From: Chloroflexota bacterium
Lineage (GTDB): Bacteria > Chloroflexota > Dehalococcoidia > DSTF01 > RBG-16-68-14
Direction of reading: 5' to 3'
DNA: 64,000 nt
NCBI GenBank assembly: GCA_029262675.1
Contig: JAJCYW010000009.1
Span: forward strand, 166,773-230,772
Translations under genes and position numbers: made by a program
The notes under the pieces: model-generated
The model's database searches: none
What the model was told of the DNA's origin: nothing
Seen by the model: the letters and a program-made list of their open reading frames with translations, nothing else
Shown: one piece after another, positions 37,387-44,647 of the stretch
Layout of the letters: each line of letters begins with the position of its first letter
How positions within the stretch are numbered: the stretch's first letter is position 1

Positions 37387-38370
37387 ATGGATAACGACCG
37401 CACGACGACCGACGGACTCGGCTGCGAGATCAGCCATGGCAAGCTCACGGACGAAGCGCTACGCCAGAGTGAACACACGGTCCAGGGCCTTCTGGATGCC
37501 AGCACGGAAACGGCGCTGCTGATCGACACGGACGGCAAGATTCTAGCGCTGAACGAGGTCGCATATCAGCGACTCGAGCGTCTTTCACCCGAGCCGGTCG
37601 GAGAGTGTGCGGAGAGCCTCATTGGGCGCGACGTGTTTGCTCTCTTTCCCGCGTCATTGGAAGAGCGAAGGAGAGCACGGAACGCCGACGTCATCCGGTC
37701 TGGATTGGCCGCCCGGTTCGAGGACGAACGAAACGGCAAGTGGATGGACAACACCATTCACCCCATCTTCGATTCCGACGGCAAGGTCGTTAAGCTGGCC
37801 GTGTTCTCGTACGACATCACCGGCCGGAAGTGGGCGGAACTCGCGCTGCAGCGTGCTCTACACGAGGAACACGACCGCGCGAAGCGCGATTCGCTTACAG
37901 GTGTTCTCAATCACCGTGCGATTGTGGAGGAACTCCAGGAGATGGTGAACAGGCACGCCACGGCGACGCCACAGGCGGTGTTCATGGTCGATGTGGATGG
38001 ACTGAAAGCAGCTAACGACACGTACGGGCACACGACTGGCGATGCGATACTCGTAGCGACCGCGGACACGCTGTGCCGCGATCGTGCAATCGTCGGACGG
38101 TACGGCGGTGACGAGTTCGTCGTTCTGCTTCCTGGCGCAGACCGCGCTCGGGCGGAGCGTTTCAGGCAAGATGTCCAGGCGGCGCTGGCGGCGATTCAGG
38201 TGACCAGCGAGACGGGCGGCACCTCGGTCTCAGTTAGCGCGAGCATTGGACTGGCGATCTATCCAGAAGAGGCGGCGGCTGTGAGGCAGCTCATCGATCT
38301 AGCCGACCGCAGGATGTACGCCGCGAGGCGGGAACGGGCGGATGCCCGGCCCTATCGCGAAACAGCCTAG
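37387..38370 (+). CDS. PAS-GGDEF diguanylate cyclase
   Basis: About 327 aa. A PAS domain (VQGLLDASTETALLIDTDGK to DITGRKWAELALQ) links through a short helix to a GGDEF domain: DSLTGVLNHRAI, MVDVDGLKAANDTYGHTTGD, RYGGDEFVVLLPG and SIGLAIYPEE. All catalytic residues of a GTP-to-c-di-GMP cyclase are there. The product-inhibition RxxD site five residues before GGDEF is not present (RDRA). No transmembrane segment. ATG 37387 is preferred because CGGAG lies 9 bp upstream; the frame is open further to 37342. Confidence 0.9.
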   Translation: MDNDRTTTDGLGCEISHGKLTDEALRQSEHTVQGLLDASTETALLIDTDGKILALNEVAYQRLERLSPEPVGECAESLIGRDVFALFPASLEERRRARNADVIRSGLAARFEDERNGKWMDNTIHPIFDSDGKVVKLAVFSYDITGRKWAELALQRALHEEHDRAKRDSLTGVLNHRAIVEELQEMVNRHATATPQAVFMVDVDGLKAANDTYGHTTGDAILVATADTLCRDRAIVGRYGGDEFVVLLPGADRARAERFRQDVQAALAAIQVTSETGGTSVSVSASIGLAIYPEEAAAVRQLIDLADRRMYAARRERADARPYRETA

Positions 38371-38453
38371 TGGACCGCGCCGACAGGATTGCGCAGCCAG
38401 GTACCAGAAAGCGTAGGACGTGAGAGACCGAAGGGGCACTTCACGGTTGCAGG

Positions 38454-39650
38454 ATGAGAATGAGCGATAACGTTATCGACACGCGCAGGGAGATTACCGG
38501 CGGGCATAGTTCCGTAGACGCTGAGAGCGTCGCGGATACGGAGCGAGCGCTCATCGCAGTACGGGGGGTTGGCGCCGTTCTCGTGCTGGCCGCGGTGTTC
38601 CTCCTTCGCGACAGCTTCCCCGGAGCCGTTCCGGTGATGGCCGGAGCGGTACTCTTCCTCATCTACAACACACTGGTCGTGATACCGCTGTACATGCGCT
38701 CGCCCATCGCTGCCCGCAACGTTGGGATGTTTCTTGACACGATCACGATCGCTGGCGCGTCGCTTGCCGTGGCCGCGAGGGAACGGGCGGCCGATGTTCA
38801 AACGGATATCTGGCTCATCGTGATCGTCTTGGTCGTGGCAACTGTGCTGCGATTCGGACCGCGGGTGGGTCTCAGTTTGGGCCTCTTCTGGTGTAGCTGG
38901 CTGGTCCTCTTCTCTCTCGTGTCAGGCGCCACGTGGGGTGACGCCGCGATTCGGAGTGTGACGGTCGTCATCGTCGGTGGCGCCGTCTTCTCCGTCACCG
39001 ACAAGTTGCGAAGGCGCGAAGAACTTGTCGCCGAGGGGAAGCGAGGGTTGGAGGCGCAAAACCGCGAAACATTCCTGATGCTGGCGACCGTCGTCGAAGC
39101 GCGGGACGAAACTACCGGGCAGCATCTCCGCCACGTCGAAACCAGCGCCACGCTACTGGCTCAAGCTGTCGGCCTATCCGAACGCGAGGCCAAGGAGCTT
39201 GGAGAGGCGGCGGTGATGCACGATGTGGGCAAGGCTGGAGTCCCTGACAAGATTCTCATGAAGCCGGGGCCTCTTGAGGCGGCTGAATGGGACGTGGTGA
39301 AACGCCACACTGTGCTGGGCGAGAAGATCCTCGGCGACCGGGAGGCCTTCACGCTCGCGCGCCAGATCGCCCGCTCGCATCATGAGAGATGGGATGGTAG
39401 CGGGTACCCCGACGGGCTGCGGGGTGAGGATATCCCGCTGGCGGCTCGCATTACGGCCGTTGTCGACATGTACGATGCGTTGCGGTCCGAGCGGCCCTAT
39501 AAGCCGCCATGGTCTCCCGGGGAAGCGTTCGCGGAGCTGGAACGTGCGAAGGGCACCCAACTTGATCCGGCGCTCGTCGATGCTTTCCTTGCACTCCTCG
39601 CTCGTGGTGACGTACAGAACTACCCTGGGTCAGAGCGGAAGGCAGCCTAA
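38454..39650 (+). CDS. Polytopic membrane HD-GYP phosphodiesterase
   Basis: 398 aa. About six hydrophobic helices between residues 35 and 185 form a membrane sensor module, followed by a coiled segment and a HD-GYP domain with DETTGQHLRHVE, HDVGKAGVPD, HHERWDGSGYPDGLRGEDIP and DMYDALRSERPYK. Predicted c-di-GMP hydrolase opposing the GGDEF enzyme 84 bp upstream. ATG 38454 and a second ATG 6 bp later are both possible. Same strand as the GGDEF gene and probably co-transcribed. Confidence 0.92.
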   Translation: MRMSDNVIDTRREITGGHSSVDAESVADTERALIAVRGVGAVLVLAAVFLLRDSFPGAVPVMAGAVLFLIYNTLVVIPLYMRSPIAARNVGMFLDTITIAGASLAVAARERAADVQTDIWLIVIVLVVATVLRFGPRVGLSLGLFWCSWLVLFSLVSGATWGDAAIRSVTVVIVGGAVFSVTDKLRRREELVAEGKRGLEAQNRETFLMLATVVEARDETTGQHLRHVETSATLLAQAVGLSEREAKELGEAAVMHDVGKAGVPDKILMKPGPLEAAEWDVVKRHTVLGEKILGDREAFTLARQIARSHHERWDGSGYPDGLRGEDIPLAARITAVVDMYDALRSERPYKPPWSPGEAFAELERAKGTQLDPALVDAFLALLARGDVQNYPGSERKAA

Positions 39651-39780
39651 ACTAGGCCGTTGTGTGTCCTGTTCCCTGGCTCCCGGCCGTGGCGAAAGCC
39701 TGGCGAGTTCTTGAGCTAGTTGAGGCCCCGCCCGACACCATGACATGCTCTCGGTTGGACGGAAGAATGAACCGCAGTCT

Positions 39781-39996
39781 CTAGTTCTGCCAGTCTTCCA
39801 GCCGGAGGCTGTTCATGTTCGGGTCTGGTTCATTGCTCAGGCCGTCGAACTCGCTGTGGCTCTCGATCGCAGGCTGCGTCCCTCCTGGTTGAGGCGTCGC
39901 GAAGATAATCGACGCGCCACGCTCCTCGTCCACCGTCAGTCCGAGCGTCCCACAGAAGGACTATGCCAGCCGAGCTACGTCCCTGGTGAAGATCAT
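39781..39996 (-). pseudogene. VOC/glyoxalase-family gene remnant with in-frame stop
   Basis: From ATG 39996 the minus strand reads MIFTRDVARLA, then TAG at 39961-39963, then SFCGTLGLTVDEERGASIIF and on to TAG 39781. The pattern xxRDVxRLAxFYxxTLGL is the hallmark start of glyoxalase/bleomycin-resistance (VOC) proteins. It has only 72 codons against ~115 in the family. The rest of 39651-40425 shows no gene except a tRNA-like remnant at 40042. Confidence 0.65.
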
Positions 39997-40041
39997 GATG
40001 CCTGCTGTCTGGCCGAGTATGGCTCTCTCCTGGCGTGACTT

Positions 40042-40087
40042 GGGGCGGGAGACGAGGTTCGAACGCGCGACGATCTGCTAGGGAAGC
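40042..40087 (-). other. tRNA-Gly-like 3'-half remnant (copy 3)
   Basis: Plus-strand GGGGCGGGAGACGAGGTTCG continues through the T-loop and ends ATCTGCTAGGGAAG. It is nearly identical to the copy at 37191 over 35 bp. Again the 5' half of the tRNA is absent. Confidence 0.6.
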
Positions 40088-40425
40088 TACGAAGCCCGCC
40101 TTCTCGGTGCTGGCGGAGGCCTCGCTGTCTGGAAGCCCAGGACCTTCACGAAGCGCTCCAAGCGAAACGCATTCGGTCATCGTGCCGGTTGACGTCCCTG
40201 GCCCTACAGGGCATCCTTCAGTAAATTACTCTGGCAGTAGATGATTCTAACGTCCGCAATTGTGCCTTAGGTGACCGCCCCGAGATCGCTTCCAACCTTC
40301 GAGGTCTCCTTGATTACGCCTTCTGGCACGAGAACATCTCGATTGGGATCTGGGCGAATGTCGCTGAAGAGGGCCGTTGCGACGATGCATGAGCCTACCA
40401 CCGGCGCGAAGGAGGGACCACGGCC

Positions 40426-41334
40426 GTGTCGAGTGGCGACAAGGTGATGAACGCTCAGCGGACTGCCCGGGCCCAGACTCTGGCGATGGTCTGGTTCGCG
40501 GTGGTGGCGTTCGGGCGCCTCTACACTGTGTTCTTGTGTGACTTCCTCGGGGGCATCCTCGGGCTCGAGTTCATATGCTATACGTGGATTCGGGATATAC
40601 CCTCGTATCTGTGGATCGAGATCACCGTCTACGGGCCCCTGACTTGGTTAGCGCTGCACCAACTCAACAACTATGTGTTTGGCGATACCCCAACCGAATC
40701 CCAAGCCCTCCAACGGCACCGTCGGCTCCGGCTAGCCGGCGAGTTCGCGATCGCGATTGTTCTCTACGGCATAGGCATCCACGTCATAGACGCCATCGAA
40801 GTCTTGTCTCAGGAGCGAGAGCTGACCACAGATGGCGCGGTGTACGAGTTGGCGTACTTCCTCGATGAAGGGCTGTCCCACTATGTCCAGTTCGTCCCGC
40901 TGTTCTTCGTGATGGGCTGGTTCGTCATCAACGATCGACCCGGGTGGACGGCACATGCGTCAATCGCAGTGTTCTTTGGCGTGGCTCACGGAGCGGAGCG
41001 GGCGATCGGCATCATCGAAGGGGAAAAGTGGTTCCTCGGCCCGCCCGCCGTGTTGTGGCTGGCATTCGCGGCGTGGCTGCGCTGGCGTCGGGTTGGCCCG
41101 GCGGCGACGACAGAGTTTCTCTTTCGCTATGCGGTAGCCTTCTGCCTGACCCTTCCCCTGACCCAGGCTCTGTACTACGGCAGGTTTAGCTCGTTTCCTC
41201 CAGTATCCGGGCTGAGCGATAGTCAACACGCACAAGTGACGGTCGGCGCGATCGGACTGACCGTGGTCTGCACCGTTGTGCTCGCCGCTCTCGATCGATG
41301 GTGGCGGAATCGCAGCCACGGGCTTGCCACGTAG
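40426..41334 (+). CDS. Uncharacterised polytopic membrane protein
   Basis: 302 aa with seven or eight hydrophobic segments. Charged or His-containing residues sit near helix ends (FLDEGLSHYVQFVPLFFVM; ASIAVFFGVAHGAERAIG), which could be metal or cofactor ligands, but I do not recognise the family. GTG 40426 is chosen because GAAGGAGGG lies 9 bp before it; ATG 40447 is the alternative. It stands alone, with 775 bp of decayed sequence upstream and 267 bp of gene-free sequence downstream. Confidence 0.75.
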   Translation: MSSGDKVMNAQRTARAQTLAMVWFAVVAFGRLYTVFLCDFLGGILGLEFICYTWIRDIPSYLWIEITVYGPLTWLALHQLNNYVFGDTPTESQALQRHRRLRLAGEFAIAIVLYGIGIHVIDAIEVLSQERELTTDGAVYELAYFLDEGLSHYVQFVPLFFVMGWFVINDRPGWTAHASIAVFFGVAHGAERAIGIIEGEKWFLGPPAVLWLAFAAWLRWRRVGPAATTEFLFRYAVAFCLTLPLTQALYYGRFSSFPPVSGLSDSQHAQVTVGAIGLTVVCTVVLAALDRWWRNRSHGLAT

Positions 41335-41476
41335 CCTACTGCGCCCAAACGCGGCAGCTAGCGTTGGCCGTGCCGCGCCGTACCTAGCTGACCTGTCCCC
41401 ATACACGCTCCCATCTCCCCGCAACATCCGAATCTCCTAGGTGAGCATTCTAGGCCCCGAACGGGGCCGAAACCCG

Positions 41477-41512
41477 ATGCTTCCCAAGCAGACGCTCTGC
41501 AGGCTCGTCGCA
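41477..41512 (+). other. tRNA-like anticodon-arm remnant in opposite orientation
   Basis: GATGCTTCCCAAGCAGACG followed by CTCTGC is the reverse of the CTCTGCTTGGGAAG block in the other remnants. A GGCCCC-GAAC-GGGGCC hairpin lies just upstream at 41453-41468. The rest of 41335-41601 holds no gene. Confidence 0.35.
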
Positions 41513-41601
41513 TGTGCTGTGCAGATTATAGTGGGACCGCCTGATAACCTTGGCGCAGGGGTGTTTCCAGATTCGGTATCGAGTGCGCGGAGGAGGTTGC
41601 T

Positions 41602-42156
41602 ATGGCACGGGTTGGCTACCTTACGACGGAGGACGCATCGGGGGACGCTAAGGAGGTGCTCGCCGGTATGGAGGAGCGCGGATCGGACGTCCTCAACCTG
41701 TTCCGGACGGTCGCGAACAGCCCCGGTACACTGCGCAACTTCATGCGGCTTGGTAGCTCACTGCTTAGGTACGGCATCCTGCGTCCGGTGCTGCGCGAGC
41801 TTGCCATCCTGCGCGTCGCCCAACTGACGGGCGCTGGGTACGAATGGGCGCACCACATACCGATCGCGCGAGCGGCCGGCGTCAGCGAAGAGCAGATCGC
41901 CGCGCTCGAGCGCTGGGAGAATGCGCCCGAGTTCGACGACCAGCAGCGCGCCGTCCTCGCGTACGTGCAAGCGGCGACATTGGACGTGATGGTGGCTGAC
42001 GACATCTTCGGAGCCGCTCGCGAGCACCTGAGCGAAGGCGAGGTCGTAGAGTTGACGCTTGTGTGCGGCTACTGGGGAATGGTGGCGCGCGTTCTCGTCG
42101 CTGCCCAGGTAGACGTGGAGCCGGAGTACGTTAGACACTTGCCTTCGACCACATAG
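41602..42156 (+). CDS. Carboxymuconolactone decarboxylase-family (AhpD-like) protein
   Basis: 184 aa all-helical protein with the family core RELAILRVAQLTGAGYEWAHH and the following IARAAGVSEEQIAAL. There is no CxxC, so it is not a peroxidase of the AhpD type; it belongs to the Glu/His type often seen in Actinobacteria and Chloroflexota near lipid and aromatic catabolism. GGAGGAGG precedes ATG 41602. Monocistronic. Reaction unknown. Confidence 0.87.
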   Translation: MARVGYLTTEDASGDAKEVLAGMEERGSDVLNLFRTVANSPGTLRNFMRLGSSLLRYGILRPVLRELAILRVAQLTGAGYEWAHHIPIARAAGVSEEQIAALERWENAPEFDDQQRAVLAYVQAATLDVMVADDIFGAAREHLSEGEVVELTLVCGYWGMVARVLVAAQVDVEPEYVRHLPSTT

Positions 42157-42214
42157 GTACGGGATGACGTAGCCGTCTCACCCACGTATTTGGACACTTT
42201 GGTACTGGGCGGCG

Positions 42215-43318
42215 TCAGGAAACGGGCGACAGATTGATGGAGATGAGTCCGGCCGCTACCTGGAGGATGAGGCTCGCGTCGATTGCGTTGACCGTGCCGT
42301 CCCGGCTCGTGTCGGCGCCGATCTTGCACTGGAGCGAATCGATGAGGCCGGCGGTGAATTGCAGGATCAGCGCGGCGTCGATGGCGCTCACCTCGCCGTC
42401 GCAGTTGACGTCGCCCAAGCGCGGAAGCGGCTGCCAACCGGCGCTGCCTTCGTAAATCGAAGAGAACGTGAACTGGGTCTGGCCAGAGCCATCCGGGTTC
42501 ATCACATAGATATCGTAGTTGCCGTTACGATCGCTGCTGAAGAGGATTGACTTGCCATCCGGCGCCCATGCAGCGGCGGATTCCTCGTTCGTGTTGTATG
42601 TGAGTTGTGTCTGGCTGCTGCCGTCGGCGTTCATGACGAAGATCTCGCCGTCGCCGTCGCGATTGCTCCAGAAGGCGATCTTCGTGCCGTCCGGGGACCA
42701 GTCCGGCGCGAGGTCCGTGCCGGTGCTGTTAGTAAGGTTCACCGCGCCAGAGCCATCGGCGTTCATGACGTAGACCTCATTGTCGCTCCCGAACGCGATC
42801 TTCGTGCCGTCGGGTGACCAGGCTGGTTCGCTATCGGATCTGGTGTTGACGGTGAGCCTAGTCTGACTGGTGCCGTCGGCGGCCATCACGTAGACCTCGC
42901 GGCCGGGCACGTCACGATCGCTGACGAACGCGATTTGCGAACGGTCGGTCGACCAGGCCGGTTGAGAGTCGTCCGCGGTCGCGTTCGTGAGCTGAACTTC
43001 GTCGCTGCCGTCTGCCCGCATGACGTGGATTTGATAGTGGTCGCTCGCGTCTCGGCGGGCGAACGCGATCTGCCGGCCGGCCGGCGACCAGGTGGGGTTG
43101 ACGTCGTTCAGCGGGTTGTTCGTGAGGTTCGTCTGGTTGCCCCCGTCGGCGTCCATGACGAAGATGTCGAAATTGCCGGCAACCGCCGTGCGAATGAACA
43201 CGATCTTGCCGGCCTGCCCCGGGAACGCCGCGTTGGTCGAGGTAGACGGTATTGCGCCGGCGATCGCCGCGACGACGGCGGCCATCAGGGAGAAGAGCAC
43301 GAGCTTCCGGAGTGACAT
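42215..43318 (-). CDS. Secreted TolB-like beta-propeller with C-terminal dockerin-type repeats
   Basis: 367 aa. A Sec signal peptide (residues ~1-30) is followed by about six PD40/TolB repeats with the pattern IFVMDADGxxQTxLTxNxxxDxxPAWSPDGxxIAFxS, forming a propeller. The C-terminus holds two dockerin-like calcium loops (DVNCDGEVSAIDAALILQ and DTSRDGTVNAIDASLILQ). Known Chloroflexota genomes carry many such proteins; dockerins here are probably structural or surface-attachment modules rather than parts of a cellulosome, since no cohesin is in the window. ATG 43318. Confidence 0.9.
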   Translation of the reverse strand: MSLRKLVLFSLMAAVVAAIAGAIPSTSTNAAFPGQAGKIVFIRTAVAGNFDIFVMDADGGNQTNLTNNPLNDVNPTWSPAGRQIAFARRDASDHYQIHVMRADGSDEVQLTNATADDSQPAWSTDRSQIAFVSDRDVPGREVYVMAADGTSQTRLTVNTRSDSEPAWSPDGTKIAFGSDNEVYVMNADGSGAVNLTNSTGTDLAPDWSPDGTKIAFWSNRDGDGEIFVMNADGSSQTQLTYNTNEESAAAWAPDGKSILFSSDRNGNYDIYVMNPDGSGQTQFTFSSIYEGSAGWQPLPRLGDVNCDGEVSAIDAALILQFTAGLIDSLQCKIGADTSRDGTVNAIDASLILQVAAGLISINLSPVS

Positions 43319-43744
43319 TGAGCATAGTATAGCCCGTCTGTCGGGCCGGCACAGGGGGTTAGTACGATGGCATCAGATCCGATAGCTCGAGGCCCAGCAC
43401 GAAGCCGCCGGTCGCCAGCTCGCTGGCAGCCGGCAACGTTACGTCGCGGCGGCATCCTACCGGCGTTGACGGGGAAAGGGAACCAACTCTCGACGCTCTG
43501 CTTGGGAAGAAGACGGACTACGCACCAGGCTTCGTCATAATGGGGTCCAGTGCTCTCTGCCTTCGAACGATCTGTGCCACAGCGCTGGACATCGTTCCCG
43601 CTGAACTGTCAGGGGATGCCCAGTCTCTGGGCTTCCAGGGGTCTTGTTCCTTGAGTAGTTCGAAGAAGACGTATTGGGTGAGGATGTTGAACGTGTCTCC
43701 CGGAGCGCGCGCTCCTGCGCTACTATTCGCGCGGAGGTGTGATC
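43319..43744. other. Intergenic region with an imperfect hairpin and a tRNA-like remnant
   Basis: No gene found on either strand. Imperfect 13-bp inverted repeat at 43407-43434 (GCCGGTCGCCAGC, loop TC, GCTGGCAGCCGGC). A tRNA-like remnant follows at 43471-43509. A TACTAT near 43721 could be the -10 of the CoA-binding gene. Confidence 0.4.
43471..43509 (-). other. tRNA-Gly-like 3'-half remnant (degenerate copy 4)
   Basis: Plus-strand GGGGAAAGGGAACCAACTC, then CGACGCTCTGCTTGGGAAGA. The anticodon-side block CTCTGCTTGGGAAG is exact relative to the other copies; the T-arm is eroded. Confidence 0.4.
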
Positions 43745-44221
43745 ATGGCAACCCTTAAGCAAGCCGCTGATGAGTTCCTGGCCCAGAGACGGATCGCCGT
43801 CGCCGGTGTCTCCCGAACCGACTCCGGCCATGGCGCCAACGTGGTATACAAAGGCCTTCGCAACGCCGGCTATGAGGTCTTCGCCGTCAACCCCAGCGCC
43901 GAAGAAGTCGAAGGCGACCCCTGCTTCCACGACCTCAAGTCGATCCCCGGCGGCGTCGACGCCGTCGTCGTTGGCACCGCGCCACCCGAGTCCGCCGGCG
44001 TCGTCCGCGACTGCGCTGAGCAGAACATCCAGCGCGTCTGGCTCCACCGCTCGTTCGGCGGCGGCAGCGTCTCCGACGAAGCCGCCGACCTTGCCCGTCA
44101 GAACGGAATCACGGTTATCGCCGGCGCCTGCCCGATGATGTTTCTCTCGGGCGCGGACTTCGGCCACCGCTGCATGCGCTGGGTACTCGGCCTCACCGGC
44201 GGGCTGCCCAAGGAAGCCTAG
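43745..44221 (+). CDS. CoA-binding domain protein (YccU-like)
   Basis: 158 aa from ATG 43745, which follows GGAGG with 7-bp spacing (an in-frame GTG at 43739 lies too close). Rossmann CoA_binding domain: RIAVAGVSRT, GYEVFAVNPSAEEVEG, VVVGTAPPESAGVVRDCAE and ACPMMFL near the end. Such proteins bind CoA or nucleotides; physiological role unknown. Ends at 44221; the next 178 bp contain no gene. Confidence 0.88.
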   Translation: MATLKQAADEFLAQRRIAVAGVSRTDSGHGANVVYKGLRNAGYEVFAVNPSAEEVEGDPCFHDLKSIPGGVDAVVVGTAPPESAGVVRDCAEQNIQRVWLHRSFGGGSVSDEAADLARQNGITVIAGACPMMFLSGADFGHRCMRWVLGLTGGLPKEA

Positions 44222-44399
44222 CAATTGCGGCGATGAGCGCTCCTACGCCGATCTCTCTCCTCGGCGCAGTCCGGAGCTTATCCTTGCCTGGACTAACGCT
44301 ACCAGCGATCACGGCCGGTCGCGGACATCCGCGAGTCTAGCGGACAGCGATAATCGGCAGCCCGGCAGCAGGTATGCAGTCTCGGCGAGGTTTGGCGTG

Positions 44400-44636
44400 C
44401 TAGCGAGTTCGGGCGCGGCTTGGACGCTTGGCGCCCGCCTTAGCAGCCGTTCGCGTCTTGGCGGTTGTGCCCGCCTTGGCAGCCGCGGCCTTCTTGGCAG
44501 TCGGGCTCGTCTTGGCGGTCGTGCGCGCCTTGGCAGTCGTGCCCTTCTTGGCGGCCGCGCCCGTCTTTCGCTTGAGAGCAGGCTTTGCCTTCTTCTTGGG
44601 TAGGCCTTTCGGCAGGATCATCGGTGCTCCGTACAT
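44400..44636 (-). CDS. Lys/Ala-rich basic protein, histone H1-tail-like
   Basis: 78 aa, almost only Lys, Ala, Thr, Arg, Pro and Gly: MYGAPMILPKGLPKKKAKPA, then repeats such as KKGTTAKARTTAKTSPTAKK. It resembles the (A/K)-rich tails of HctB, AlgP or histone H1-like proteins, which bind DNA or polyphosphate. It looks real: GAGGT lies 6 bp before ATG 44636, and only 11 bp separate it from alpha3, so it is the last gene of the molybdoenzyme operon. Low-complexity composition prevents firm assignment. Confidence 0.6.
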   Translation of the reverse strand: MYGAPMILPKGLPKKKAKPALKRKTGAAAKKGTTAKARTTAKTSPTAKKAAAAKAGTTAKTRTAAKAGAKRPSRARTR

Positions 44637-44647
44637 AGCGATACCTC

